Assembly: GCF_026340305.1 (NCBI RefSeq)
Contig: NZ_JAPEPI010000002.1
Coordinates: 3,472,001-3,536,000 of the forward strand
DNA length: 64,000 nucleotides
Direction of reading: 5' to 3'
Source of the DNA: Streptomyces sp. NBC_01381
GTDB taxonomy: Bacteria > Actinomycetota > Actinomycetes > Streptomycetales > Streptomycetaceae
In this document: in pieces, positions 8,927-17,178 of the stretch
How positions within the stretch are numbered: the stretch's first letter is position 1
Layout of the letters: every line of letters begins with the position of its first letter
Notes under the pieces: model-generated
Told to the model about the DNA's origin: nothing
The model's database searches: none
Seen by the model: only the letters and a program-made list of their open reading frames with translations
Position numbers and translations under genes: made by a program

Positions 8927-8938
8927 CGCAAGGTTGCG
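8927..8938. promoter_or_regulatory. Palindrome upstream of the DUF779 gene
   Basis: CGCAA-GG-TTGCG is a perfect inverted repeat inside the 110-base gap upstream of the DUF779 gene. A further GTTGCAC follows at 8944. It could be an operator. Only the symmetry and the position support this. Confidence 0.3.
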
Positions 8939-8976
8939 AGGACGTTGCACACGCGGCCGGACAGGGTGACGGTCCC

Positions 8977-9414
8977 TCACCAGACCAGGACCGCCCGCAC
9001 CGTCTTGCCGCCCCGGCCGGTGCCGACGACCTCAAGGCGCGCCGCGAGGTGCCGCACCATCGCGAGGCCGCGCCCGCTCTCCCGCTCGGTGTCCGTCTTG
9101 GGGTCGGTGTCCGTCTTCAGTACGTGCGGACTGACCGGGCTCGCGTCATGGACCTCGACGGTCACCTGGTCGTTGGAGACGACCAGGCGCAGGCGGCAGG
9201 GGCTGCGGCCGTGCCGGGTGGCGTTGGTGACGAGTTCGGACACGATCAGCGTGGCGTCGTCCACCCGCTCGGCGTCGACCTTCGTCACATGGCGATGGGG
9301 ACGGGTCAGGAACACGGAGGTCAGCTTCCGTGCCCGGCCCGCCGAAGCGGCCTCCTGAGGCAGGGCGAATTCGGCGCGTGCGGTGTGCCGATGGGCGCGC
9401 GTGTGCGCACGCAT
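8977..9414 (-). CDS. RsbW-like anti-sigma factor / HATPase_c_2 kinase
   Basis: A 145-residue GHKL ATPase of the serine-kinase anti-sigma family, abundant in Streptomyces. The N-box is VSELVTNATRHG (residues 65-76), the G1 box is VEVHDASP (near residue 92), and the G2 region is ESGRGLAMVRHLAARLEVVGTGRGGKTVRAVL at the C-terminus. Such proteins bind ATP and phosphorylate or sequester anti-anti-sigma partners. No STAS-domain partner or sigma factor gene is adjacent, so the target is unknown. The first 30 residues are basic and poorly conserved, so a later start is possible. About 178 bases upstream hold no gene. Confidence 0.8.
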   Translation of the reverse strand: MRAHTRAHRHTARAEFALPQEAASAGRARKLTSVFLTRPHRHVTKVDAERVDDATLIVSELVTNATRHGRSPCRLRLVVSNDQVTVEVHDASPVSPHVLKTDTDPKTDTERESGRGLAMVRHLAARLEVVGTGRGGKTVRAVLVW

Positions 9415-9592
9415 GGCGACTCACTTCCCCTCCCTGGGACAAACCGGCGCACTCATGGAACTCCGTCCACCGGGGCCACGGCATGTCTTGCGTGGCCGGT
9501 CCTGCCCCACGGTGATGCCCGGCTCGACTGATCGCCAACCGGTTCGCGCGGCACGGCCACGGTGAGGACGGGCCGGCGTAGCCACGTGCCGG

Positions 9593-10378
9593 TCAGGGAA
9601 TGCGGGCCACCGCGGCGTAGATCCCGCTGCCTTCGGGCTCCGGACGTGCGGTGTCCTTGAACCACTCGGGGGCCGTCACGAGGCCGGGCTCGACGAGGTC
9701 GAGGCCGTCGAAGAAGCGGCCGACCCCGGCGCGGGTGCGGAACCCCAGCTGGATGCCACCCTTCGCGTACTCGGCGGTGACCCGCTCGGCCAGCTCCGAG
9801 TAGAGGTCGGACGCCGCGTGCGAGAGCACCAGATGACTGCCGGAGGGCAGTGCGTCGACGAGGGTGCGCACGATGCCGTGCGGGTCCTGGTCGTCGGGAA
9901 GGAAATGCATGAGCGCGATGAGCGAGAGGCCGATCGGGCGCTCGAAGTCCAGGAGCCCGCGGGCGTGTTCGAGGATCTCCAGCGGGTTGCGGACATCCGC
10001 GTGGATGTAGTCGGTCATCCCTTCGGGCCTGCTGACAAGGAGAGCCTCGGCGTGCCGCAGCACGATGGGGTCGTTGTCGGTATAGACGACCCGCGCCGAC
10101 GGCACGACCCCCTGGACGATCTGGTGCAGATTCGGCTCGGTGGGGATTCCGGTGCCGATGTCGAGGAACTGGTCCACGCCCAGCGTGGCGAGCCAGGCGC
10201 TCGCGCGCTGCATGAACGCGCGGTTCTGCCGTGCGGCGTCCTTCGCCTCGGGCGGCAGCTTCTCGCCCACCGCCTCGTCGACGGGGTAGTTGTCCTTGCC
10301 GCCGAGGAGCCAGTCATAGACGCGCGCGGGATGCGGCTTGCTGGTGTCGATCGTCGGCCTGGGCGCAGCTGCGGTCAT
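9593..10378 (-). CDS. SAM-dependent methyltransferase, DUF574 family (copy 1)
   Basis: A 261-residue protein of the actinobacterial S-adenosylmethionine methyltransferase family DUF574. It has the family N-terminal signature DTSKPHPARVYDWLLGGKDN (residues 11-30), motif I as FLDIGTGIPT (near 75-84), and the acidic VVYTDNDPIVL. The C-terminus ends in the usual IYAAVARIP. The substrate is not known for the family. I started it at ATG 10378, with CGGAG 7 bases before; the longer frame upstream has no family similarity. A second gene of the same family and identical length lies at 21466-22251. Confidence 0.88.
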   Translation of the reverse strand: MTAAAPRPTIDTSKPHPARVYDWLLGGKDNYPVDEAVGEKLPPEAKDAARQNRAFMQRASAWLATLGVDQFLDIGTGIPTEPNLHQIVQGVVPSARVVYTDNDPIVLRHAEALLVSRPEGMTDYIHADVRNPLEILEHARGLLDFERPIGLSLIALMHFLPDDQDPHGIVRTLVDALPSGSHLVLSHAASDLYSELAERVTAEYAKGGIQLGFRTRAGVGRFFDGLDLVEPGLVTAPEWFKDTARPEPEGSGIYAAVARIP

Positions 10379-10492
10379 GACGTACTCCGTTGCGGCTGAG
10401 TGACGCGGGTGACGGCAGTCTGCCACAGCAACACGACCATGGTGATGGGGCGTTGGGACTTCCAACTCCGCAGGTCGGAGGGGTGCATGGGG

Positions 10493-10528
10493 CGTCCCGC
10501 CCGGCACGTGGTCGTAGCGGGCGGGACG
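10493..10528 (-). terminator. Hairpin after the iron-box-controlled propeller gene
   Basis: CGTCCCGCCCG (10493-10503) and CGGGCGGGACG (10518-10528) are perfect 11-base arms around a 14-base loop. The hairpin lies 18 bases beyond the stop of the minus-strand gene at 10547. There is no clear T run, as usual in Streptomyces. Confidence 0.6.
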
Positions 10529-10546
10529 CGGGGTCGGTACGTGCGG

Positions 10547-11620
10547 TCAGCGGCCGAGGCCGATGCGGTGCACCTGGTCCTGGCCCTCGGGGCCGGAGCC
10601 CGACTTGTCGACCGCGTACGCGGCGCCGTCGGTCACCTGGATGTGGTTGGGGTTGGCGCCGGTGGCCAAGGTCTCGACGACCGTGCCCTCGCGGGGGTCG
10701 ACGACGGTGATGTTTCCGGGCGTCCGGTTGGCGACCAGGACGTGGCCCGAGCGCCGGTCGGTGGCGACGGACAGGGCGCCCGCGCCGGTCGGAACGGTTT
10801 TCGTGACGGCGCCCGCGCGCAGGTCGACGACCGAGAGGGAGCCGGCGGCCTGGTCGGCGGTGTAGGCGGTGCGGCCGTCCTTGGACAGCGCGACGGAGAT
10901 CGGGCCGTCGCCGACCGGGATGAAGCGGGGGCTCTCGCCCTTCGGGGTGATCTCGATGATCCGGTCGCTTTTGAGGTCGGCGGCGTACGCGGCGCCGGTC
11001 TTCTCGTTCACCGCGAGGCCCGTCGGGCTCGCGCCTTCGACCGTGACGCGCTTCTTCTCCTTGTACGTACGGGTGTCGAAGGCGACGACGGTGCCGTCCC
11101 CGAAGCCGCTCGCCCACACCAGGTCGTGCTTCTCGTCCACGACGATCTCGCGGGCGTGGTTCACGCCGGGCAGCGAGGCGAGGTGCTTGCCGGTGCGCTG
11201 GCTGTAGACGGCGACGGAGTTGTCGCGGGTGTTCGTCGTCCAGACGGTGTTGTGCTCGTCGTCGACGGCGACGCCGTAGACGGCCTCCACCGCGCCGGTC
11301 TCCTCGTTGGTGACGGGAGGCGTGTACGTCGCCTCGACCTTCAGCGTGCTCGGGTCGACCTTCAGGAGGCTGGAGTTGGTGACCGGCGGGCGGCCCACCG
11401 CCGCCGTGGCCCACAGCACGTTGTTCCGCTCGGAGTACGCGGACTGGTAGAGGCCTTTGACGAGCGGCGCGGAATCGACGGTCGAGCCGGCCGAGCCGCT
11501 CGGGGCGGACGCGTGACCGGAGTGCGCGGTAGCCGTGGCGGGCAGCGCGAGCGAGCTGCCCGCGGCGAGGGCCACGGCGACCGCGGCGGTACGGCGGATA
11601 CGGCGGGTGATTGAGGTCAT
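10547..11620 (-). CDS. Secreted YncE/YVTN-type beta-propeller protein under iron control
   Basis: A 357-residue exported seven-bladed propeller of the YncE / 40-residue YVTN repeat family. The signal peptide covers about residues 1-32 (ending ATATA). Repeated blade motifs are AVYGVAVDDEHNTVWTTNTRDNSVAVY, GLAVNEKTGAAYAADLKSDRIIEI, SVALSKDGRTAYTADQAAGSLSVVDL and SVATDRRSGHVLVANRTPGNITVVDP. E. coli YncE is iron-regulated and binds DNA in vitro; the role here is unknown. Upstream at 11676-11694 is a near-consensus DmdR/DtxR iron box, so this gene should be derepressed when iron is scarce. It stands alone, closed by a hairpin. Confidence 0.82.
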   Translation of the reverse strand: MTSITRRIRRTAAVAVALAAGSSLALPATATAHSGHASAPSGSAGSTVDSAPLVKGLYQSAYSERNNVLWATAAVGRPPVTNSSLLKVDPSTLKVEATYTPPVTNEETGAVEAVYGVAVDDEHNTVWTTNTRDNSVAVYSQRTGKHLASLPGVNHAREIVVDEKHDLVWASGFGDGTVVAFDTRTYKEKKRVTVEGASPTGLAVNEKTGAAYAADLKSDRIIEITPKGESPRFIPVGDGPISVALSKDGRTAYTADQAAGSLSVVDLRAGAVTKTVPTGAGALSVATDRRSGHVLVANRTPGNITVVDPREGTVVETLATGANPNHIQVTDGAAYAVDKSGSGPEGQDQVHRIGLGR

Positions 11621-11675
11621 GCTGCGTCAATCTCCTTGACAGAGGCACCTCTGTGAGAGGCGATCGCTCATCAAC

Positions 11676-11694
11676 TTAGCTTAGGCTCACCTAA
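11676..11694. promoter_or_regulatory. DmdR/DtxR-type iron box
   Basis: TTAGCTTAGGCTCACCTAA matches the 19-base actinobacterial iron box (TTAGGTTAGSCTCACCTAA type) at nearly every position and is strongly palindromic. It lies 56 bases upstream of the minus-strand propeller gene, at the expected promoter position. DmdR1 binding with Fe2+ would repress the gene. Confidence 0.85.
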
Positions 11695-11769
11695 GTAAAT
11701 GGCGATTCGCGGTGTGGCGCGCGCCACAACTCGACGGGGTGGTGCGGGCGTTGGCGTGAAAGGCCCGCC

Positions 11770-12645
11770 TCACGCCCGAGCGGACCGCCCGCCCCGTGCC
11801 CGGTAGAGGTCCGCGAGGAGCGCGACGGCGGCGTGCGTCGCCGGGTGCGGATCGTGGCGCCGCCAGATCAGCCGGACGGTGATGGGCGCGGCGTCGCGCA
11901 GCGGCCGGAAGACGACGCCGTCACGGCGGTACTGGTTGCCGGTGCTCTCGGGGGTGAGGCCCACGCAGCGGCCCGACGCGATGATGGCGAGCCAGTCGTC
12001 GATGTCCCGCGTGTACTCGACGGTCGGCCGCGTCCCCTCCGGCCACAGCTCGGCCGTGGTGGTGCCGGTGCGCCGGTCGATGAGCAGGGTCCGCTCCCGT
12101 ATGTCGGTCAGCGGGACGGAGCGGCGCCTCGCCCACGGGTCGTCGGCGGCCATGGCGCAGTAACGGCGCTCCTGTCCGACCACGGCGTCGGCGAACCGGG
12201 CCTCGTCGAAGGCGGTCCGTACGACGGCGAGATCGCACAGGCCCTCCGCGAGGCCGCCGGTCGCCGAGTTCGTGCGGATCAAGTACAGCTCGATGTCCGG
12301 GTGTTCGGCGGCCCAGCGGCGCTGGAACTCCGCGGTGTGACGGCCCATCGCCGACCAGGCGTGGCCGATGCGGAGCCGGGTGTGCCCGGTGGTCGCCTCG
12401 CGCACCAGGTCATCGGCCTCGGCGAGGACATGACGGGCCCGGGCCAGGACCTGCACACCGGCGGTCGTCGGCGTGACGCTCCTGCTGGTGCGGTGCAGCA
12501 GCCGCACCCCGAGGGTCTCCTCGAGGCCGGCGAGGGTGCGCGACACGGCCGCCTGGGACACGCCGAGCTCGGCGGCCGCGTCGGTGAAGCTGCCGGTGTC
12601 GATGATGGCCACCAGGCAGCGCAGATGCCGAAGCTCCAGATCCAT
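11770..12645 (-). CDS. LysR-family transcriptional regulator
   Basis: A 291-residue LysR regulator. The N-terminal winged helix-turn-helix (residues 1-60) has LRHLRCLVAIIDTGSFTDAAAELGVSQAAVSRTLAGLEETLGVRLLHRTSRSVTPT, a textbook LTTR pattern, followed by a linker helix and a periplasmic-binding-like effector domain. I started it at ATG 12645; the reading frame is open for 230 more codons on this strand, but those lie antisense to the EamA gene and have no LysR similarity. It is divergent from the EamA transporter with about 70 bases between them, where a T-N11-A type palindrome sits, so it most likely controls that exporter. Confidence 0.9.
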   Translation of the reverse strand: MDLELRHLRCLVAIIDTGSFTDAAAELGVSQAAVSRTLAGLEETLGVRLLHRTSRSVTPTTAGVQVLARARHVLAEADDLVREATTGHTRLRIGHAWSAMGRHTAEFQRRWAAEHPDIELYLIRTNSATGGLAEGLCDLAVVRTAFDEARFADAVVGQERRYCAMAADDPWARRRSVPLTDIRERTLLIDRRTGTTTAELWPEGTRPTVEYTRDIDDWLAIIASGRCVGLTPESTGNQYRRDGVVFRPLRDAAPITVRLIWRRHDPHPATHAAVALLADLYRARGGRSARA

Positions 12646-12669
12646 GACCCCAGCGTATAGATGAGCACT

Positions 12670-12690
12670 CACATGCATTTTGCGTATGTG
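12670..12690. promoter_or_regulatory. LysR box between the LysR and EamA genes
   Basis: Arms CACAT (12670-12674) and ATGTG (12686-12690) are perfectly inverted, with T and A separated by 11 bases: the T-N11-A core of LysR-family operators. It lies centrally in the short divergent intergenic region. Confidence 0.6.
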
Positions 12691-12714
12691 TGCGGGAGGC
12701 GCATTCTGCGGTGC

Positions 12715-13683
12715 ATGCGAAAGTCTCAAGGCGCCGACGGGCTCGGGGAAGTGGCGGGGGCGGAAGGTTCGGCCGGCCGGTTCTCGGGGACGGCCATGAT
12801 GCTCGGCAGCGGTCTCTCCAACCAGGTCGGTGCCGCCACGGGCGCGCTCGCCTTCGACGTGATCGGCCCGGCCGGGGTGGTGGCCGTGCGGCAATGGGTC
12901 GCGGGCGCCCTCCTGATGGCGGTGGGCAGACCGCGGCTGCGCGCCTTCACCTGGCGGCAGTGGTGGCCGCTGCTGTGTCTCGCGGCGGTCTTCGCCACCA
13001 TGAACCTGTCGCTCTACACCGCGATCGACCGCGTGGGTCTCGGCCTCGCGGTGACCCTGGAGTTCCTGGGCCCGCTGACGGTCGCCCTTGCCGCGTCGCG
13101 GCGGGCGGTGGACCTGGGTTGTGCCCTCGTCGCGGGGGCGGCGGTGGTCACGCTGGCCCGCCCGCAGCCCACGACCGACTACGCCGGCATCGCGCTCGGC
13201 CTGCTCGCGGCGGTCTGCTGGGCCTCGTACATCCTGCTCAACCGCACCGTCGGGGCCCGCCTTCCTGGCGTCGAGGGATCGGCGACCGCCGCGGGCATCT
13301 CTGCCCTGCTCTACCTGCCGGTCGGCATCGTGGTCCTCGCCCACCACCCGCCGACCCTCACCGCCCTTGCCTGCGCGAGCGCCGCCGGACTGCTGTCCTC
13401 CGCGGTGCCGTTCCTGGCCGATCTGCTGGCCCTGCGCCGGGTCGACGCCCGCTTCTTCGGGATCTTCATGAGCGTCAATCCCGTCCTCGCCGCCCTCGTC
13501 GGCCTGATCGTCCTGGGGCAGGCTCTGGACTGGGTGGAGTGGCTGGCCATCGCGGCGATCGTCGCGGCGAACGCGGTGAGCATTCTCGTACCAGGACGCC
13601 GTTCCAGGCGTACGACCGTCCGGTCACGGCCCCGGCCGACGGCCGTGGACCGGACGGTGTCGATGGAGCCGAGCCGCCGCTAG
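12715..13683 (+). CDS. EamA-family (DMT) transporter
   Basis: About 322 residues with roughly ten hydrophobic helices in two EamA repeats, typical of drug/metabolite exporters of the RhtA/YdcZ kind. After a polar N-terminus, the first helices include GAATGALAFDVIGPAGVVAVRQWVAGALL; the second repeat has ALGLLAAVCWASYILLNRTVG and a C-terminal helix pair VEWLAIAAIVAANAVSIL. A basic tail follows. I chose ATG 12715; the frame is open back to 12661, but that would run through the LysR operator. No good Shine-Dalgarno precedes 12715 (a GGGAGG lies 15 bases away). The substrate is unknown. It is divergent from a LysR gene that probably regulates it. Confidence 0.85.
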   Translation: MRKSQGADGLGEVAGAEGSAGRFSGTAMMLGSGLSNQVGAATGALAFDVIGPAGVVAVRQWVAGALLMAVGRPRLRAFTWRQWWPLLCLAAVFATMNLSLYTAIDRVGLGLAVTLEFLGPLTVALAASRRAVDLGCALVAGAAVVTLARPQPTTDYAGIALGLLAAVCWASYILLNRTVGARLPGVEGSATAAGISALLYLPVGIVVLAHHPPTLTALACASAAGLLSSAVPFLADLLALRRVDARFFGIFMSVNPVLAALVGLIVLGQALDWVEWLAIAAIVAANAVSILVPGRRSRRTTVRSRPRPTAVDRTVSMEPSRR

Positions 13684-13689
13684 GGGTGG

Positions 13690-14310
13690 CTATTCGAACC
13701 GCGAGGTGTCGCCCGCGCCACGCCGCACGATCTCGGCCTCGCCGCTGGAGAAGTCGATGACCGTGGTCGGCTTCGTGCCGCAGTCGCCGGAGTCGACGAC
13801 GTCGTCCACCACGTGGTCGAGCCGCTCCTTGATCTCCCAGCCCTGCGTCAACGGCTCGTCCTCGTCGGGCAGCAGCAGCGTGCTGGAGAGCAGCGGCTCG
13901 CCGAGCTCGGCGAGCAGGGCCTGCGTCACGACATGGTCGGGAATCCGGACGCCGACCGTCTTCTTCTTCGGGTGCAGGAGCTGACGCGGCACCTCCTTCG
14001 TCGCGGGCAGGATGAAGGTGTAACTGCCCGGCGTGGCCGCCTTGATCGCCCGGAACACGTCGTTGTCGACGTGCACGAACTGCCCCAGCTGCGAGAAGTC
14101 CCGGCAGACCAGCGTGAAGTGGTGACGATCGTCGAGGTTCCGGATCGTCCGGATGCGGTCGAGGCCGTCACGGTTGCCCAGCTGACAGCCGAGCGCGAAA
14201 CAGGAATCCGTCGGGTACGCGACGAGCGCGCCGGACCGGATGTCTTCCACCACCTTGCCGATGGTGCGCTGCTGCGGATTCTCGGGGTGCACGTCGAAGT
14301 ACTTCGCCAT
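13690..14310 (-). CDS. L-threonylcarbamoyladenylate synthase-like protein (YciO/Sua5/YrdC family)
   Basis: A 206-residue YrdC-domain protein. The nucleotide-binding part has GALVAYPTDSCFALGCQLGNRDGLDRIRTIRNLDDRHHFTLVCRDFSQL (residues 27-75), with the family KR-x-SN-like region altered to DRHHFTLVC, as in YciO proteins. A basic HPKKKTVGVRIPDH segment follows. YrdC proteins make threonylcarbamoyl-AMP for tRNA t6A37; the YciO branch is thought to be a related but non-essential paralogue. It is convergent with the EamA gene (6 bases between stops). The divergent promoter region to the next operon is 183 bases long. Confidence 0.82.
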   Translation of the reverse strand: MAKYFDVHPENPQQRTIGKVVEDIRSGALVAYPTDSCFALGCQLGNRDGLDRIRTIRNLDDRHHFTLVCRDFSQLGQFVHVDNDVFRAIKAATPGSYTFILPATKEVPRQLLHPKKKTVGVRIPDHVVTQALLAELGEPLLSSTLLLPDEDEPLTQGWEIKERLDHVVDDVVDSGDCGTKPTTVIDFSSGEAEIVRRGAGDTSRFE

Positions 14311-14393
14311 CCGCCGAGCGTACGTGATCAGACGGCCGGCTCCGGCGCGGCGGACGGGCGTCGAGTGCGGATGTAGCTCAGCTTAACGAAGGT

Positions 14394-14407
14394 GCAAATC
14401 TCTTTGC
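14394..14407. promoter_or_regulatory. Inverted repeat in the promoter region of the EamA-pepA operon
   Basis: GCAAA-TCTC-TTTGC (14394-14407) is a perfect 5-base-arm repeat located 87 bases before the EamA start, in a region that is locally richer in A and T. A TTGTCC follows directly and could be a -35 box. No specific regulator can be named. Confidence 0.35.
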
Positions 14408-14493
14408 TTGTCCTTTCAGGTCGCCGGCGGCATCGTTCAAGGGGCAACGGCCCGAACGATGCACGGACCACGGTCCGGACAAGGAGAACAAGC

Positions 14494-15438
14494 GTGAGCG
14501 GCGTCCCCGGAAGAACTTGCGCAGGGATACGGGTGGGGGTCCTCGCGCTCCTCTGGGGATCGACCTTCCTGTGGATCAAACTGGCCCTCGACGGTCTCTC
14601 GCCCGTCCAAGTCACCCTCGTACGCTGCGCGTTGGGAGCCCTGACCCTCATGGTCCTGCTGCTCGGCGGGCGCCGGCGGCTTCCTCGGGGCGGGGCGGCC
14701 TGGCGGCACATCGTCGTGGCCGCGTTCTTCTGCAACGCCCTGCCGTTCGGCCTCTTCAGCGTGGGCGAGCAGACCGTCGACTCCGGGGTGGCCGGCGTGC
14801 TGAACGCGACGACTCCGCTGTGGTCGGTGCTCATCGGCCTCGCCATCGGCACGGAACGCGGACTGCGCCCCGTCCGCCTGGCCGGGCTCCTGCTCGGCTT
14901 CGCGGGAGTGCTGCTGATCTTCGCCCCGTGGCAGCAGTCGGGGCTCGCGAGCTGGGGCGCGCTCGCCATCGTGGGCGCGGCGGCCAGCTACGCCGTCGGA
15001 TTCGCGTACATGGGACAGCATCTGGTCGGGAAGGGCATCCCCACCATCTCCCTCTCCACGGCCCAACTCCTCGCCGCGACGGGGCTTACGACGCTGATGG
15101 TGCCGGTCGGCGGCCTCGAAACGGTCCATGTCCATCCCAAGGCCCTGATCGCCGTCGTCGTCCTGGGGATCTTCGCCACCGGCATCACCTTCCACCTCAC
15201 CTACCGGATCATCGCCGACGAGGGCGCGACCAACGCCGCGACGGTCGGCTATCTGCTGCCGGTGGTCTCCGTCGGGCTCGGCGCCGTCGTGCTCGACGAG
15301 GCCTTCAGCCTCCGCGTGGCGGCGGGCATGGTCGTCGTACTCGTCGGAGTCGGTATGACGCGGCGTCAGAACGCAGTAATCAAAGTGCAGCACGTAGAAC
15401 TCGAAGCTCGGCACGCAGAACAGGACACGGTGAAATGA
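14494..15438 (+). CDS. EamA-family (DMT) transporter, second copy
   Basis: 314 residues with about ten hydrophobic segments in two EamA repeats. The first has LALLWGSTFLWIKLALDGLSPVQVTLVRCALGALTL, a classical family start (WGSTF, then R in the second helix); the second includes AASYAVGFAYMGQHL and VGYLLPVVSVGLGAVVLDEAF. The GTG start at 14494 is fixed by AAGGAG 7 bases upstream; the frame is open further up, but without a ribosome-binding site. It overlaps the leucyl aminopeptidase gene by 4 bases (ATGA). Coupling of an exporter of this kind with a peptidase and a PhzF protein hints at export of an amino acid or derivative, which is inference. Confidence 0.88.
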   Translation: MSGVPGRTCAGIRVGVLALLWGSTFLWIKLALDGLSPVQVTLVRCALGALTLMVLLLGGRRRLPRGGAAWRHIVVAAFFCNALPFGLFSVGEQTVDSGVAGVLNATTPLWSVLIGLAIGTERGLRPVRLAGLLLGFAGVLLIFAPWQQSGLASWGALAIVGAAASYAVGFAYMGQHLVGKGIPTISLSTAQLLAATGLTTLMVPVGGLETVHVHPKALIAVVVLGIFATGITFHLTYRIIADEGATNAATVGYLLPVVSVGLGAVVLDEAFSLRVAAGMVVVLVGVGMTRRQNAVIKVQHVELEARHAEQDTVK

Positions 15439-16916
15439 CCGAAGTGACGGTGACGGACTCCCTCGCGGAGTCGCTGCCCGTGGACGCCGTCGTGATCGGT
15501 GTCGCCCAAGGGCCCAAAGGACCGATACCGACCCCCGACGCCACGGCGTTCGAAGGACCGTCGGCCGAACTGCTCGGCACCCTCGGCATGACTGGTGCCG
15601 CGGGCGAGGCCGTCAAAGTCCCCGCACCGACCGGCATCGAGGCGCGCCTCGTGCTCGCGGTCGGCCTGGGCGAGGCCGACGCCGACGGCGGGCACGACGC
15701 CGAGGCGCTGCGCCGCGCCGCGGGCGTCGCGGCCCGGACCCTGGCCGGTGCCACGAAGGCCGTCCTCGCCCTTCCGGCGGCCACGGCCGATGCCGTGGAG
15801 GCGGTGGCGCTCGGCGGTCTGCTCGGTGCGTACGCCTTCACCGTGTACCGGACCACCGGCGAGGACAAGCCGCCCGTGGGCGAGTTGTCGATCCTCACGC
15901 GGCACGGGGACGCCGCGGCCGCGCTGCGCCGCGCCACGGTGATCGGCCAGGAGCTGAACCGTGCCCGTGACCTCATCAACACACCGGCGAACGACCTGCA
16001 TCCGGAGAGCTTCGCCGCCACCGTGCGGGCGGTCGGCGCGGAGTTCGGGCTCGCGGTAGACGTGCTCGACGAGACGGCGCTCGACGAGCACGGGTTCGGC
16101 GGCATCCTCGGCGTCGGGCAGGGCTCGGTGAATCCGCCGCGCCTTGTGCGGATCGCCCATACCCACCCCCGGGCGCGGACGAGCATCGCTCTTGTGGGCA
16201 AGGGCATCACCTACGACTCGGGCGGCATCTCGCTCAAGCCCGTCGGCTTCAACGAGATCATGAAGCGCGACATGTCGGGCGCCGCCGCCGTGTTCGCCGC
16301 CGTGACGGCCGCGGCACGGCTCGGCCTCCCGATCGAGGTCACGGGCTGGCTGGCCCTTGCGGAGAACATGCCGTCCGGGTCCGCCGTCCGCCCGGGCGAC
16401 GTCCTGCGGATGTACGGCGGCAGAACCGTCGAGGTGCGCAACACCGATGCCGAGGGGCGGCTCGTCCTGGCTGACGCGCTGGTGCGCGCCGCCGAGGAAC
16501 GGCCTGACGCCGTCGTGGACGTGGCGACCCTGACCGGCGCCATGCGGATGGGGCTCGGCAATCGCCTCTTCGGGGTGATGTCCCCCGACGACGCATTCCG
16601 TGAGCGGATCGTGGACGCTGCGGGGCGCACCGGCGAACCGGCCTGGCCGATGCCGCTGCCCGCCCAGCTGCGGGAAGGCCTTGACTCCCCGGTGGCCGAC
16701 ATCGCCAACCAGGGCGAGCGTATGGGAGGCGGGCTCGTCGCGGGCCTGTTCCTCAAGGAGTTCGTGCCGGCCGGCACCCGCTGGGCCCATCTCGACATCG
16801 CGGGACCGGCCTTCCACGAGGGTGCTCCGTACGGCTATACGCCCCAGGGCGGCACGGGAACCGCGGTCAGGACCCTGGTACGCCTCGCGGAGGAGCTCGC
16901 CGATGCCCGCTCTTGA
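15435..16916 (+). CDS. pepA: Leucyl aminopeptidase, M17 family
   Basis: A 493-residue cytosolic metallo-aminopeptidase of family M17. The signature NTDAEGRL is at residues 336-343, supplying two of the metal ligands. The catalytic Lys lies in VGKGITYDSGG (near residue 255-265), with KRDMSGAAAV after it. The N-terminal domain (1-165) is the divergent hexamerisation domain. The ATG at 15435 overlaps the EamA stop; upstream open frame on this strand is only antifamily sequence over the transporter gene. It is in an operon with the transporter before it and RidA-like and PhzF genes after it (overlap of 14 bases). Confidence 0.93.
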   Translation: MTEVTVTDSLAESLPVDAVVIGVAQGPKGPIPTPDATAFEGPSAELLGTLGMTGAAGEAVKVPAPTGIEARLVLAVGLGEADADGGHDAEALRRAAGVAARTLAGATKAVLALPAATADAVEAVALGGLLGAYAFTVYRTTGEDKPPVGELSILTRHGDAAAALRRATVIGQELNRARDLINTPANDLHPESFAATVRAVGAEFGLAVDVLDETALDEHGFGGILGVGQGSVNPPRLVRIAHTHPRARTSIALVGKGITYDSGGISLKPVGFNEIMKRDMSGAAAVFAAVTAAARLGLPIEVTGWLALAENMPSGSAVRPGDVLRMYGGRTVEVRNTDAEGRLVLADALVRAAEERPDAVVDVATLTGAMRMGLGNRLFGVMSPDDAFRERIVDAAGRTGEPAWPMPLPAQLREGLDSPVADIANQGERMGGGLVAGLFLKEFVPAGTRWAHLDIAGPAFHEGAPYGYTPQGGTGTAVRTLVRLAEELADARS

Positions 16917-17178
16917 GCCCGTCACGCCGGACGGCACGGTCTGGGTGTCGGCGCAGCTTCCGGTGGGTGGGAACGCGGAATCGGTCGCGAAGGTGCAGTT
17001 CTATCTGACGGACATCGCGGCCTGGGAGGCGGTCGACGCCGTCTTCGCGGAGGTGTTCGGCGACCATCGCCCCGCACGGGCCGTCCTGCAGGTGGCCGGG
17101 CTGCACCACGGGTTCCGGGTGGCCGCGGACGCCGTCGCCCGGCGCGGGCGGACCGAGCGATCGGAGGGGCGGCGATGA
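16903..17178 (+). CDS. Shortened RidA/YjgF-family protein
   Basis: A 91-residue protein similar to RidA enamine/imine deaminases, which are normally about 125-130 residues. The N-terminal strand VWVSAQLPVGG and the C-terminal block VAKVQFYLTDIAAWEAVDAVFAEVFGDHRPARAVLQVAGL match the family closely. The central helical segment of about 30 residues (where the family reads roughly QTRQVLENLRAALEAAG) is missing, because GGNAESVAKVQ runs directly into the YLTD strand. The reading frame is intact, so the gene may be translated, but a trimer active site is unlikely. It overlaps both neighbours (14 bases with pepA, 4 with the PhzF gene). Confidence 0.6.
   Translation: MPALEPVTPDGTVWVSAQLPVGGNAESVAKVQFYLTDIAAWEAVDAVFAEVFGDHRPARAVLQVAGLHHGFRVAADAVARRGRTERSEGRR

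Noticed and set aside
14366..14410. tRNA-like beginning (GCGGATGTAGCTCAGC)
   Set aside because: The first bases resemble a tRNA 5' end and D-arm, but no anticodon stem, T-arm or acceptor pairing follows; the stretch is the promoter region of the EamA-pepA operon.
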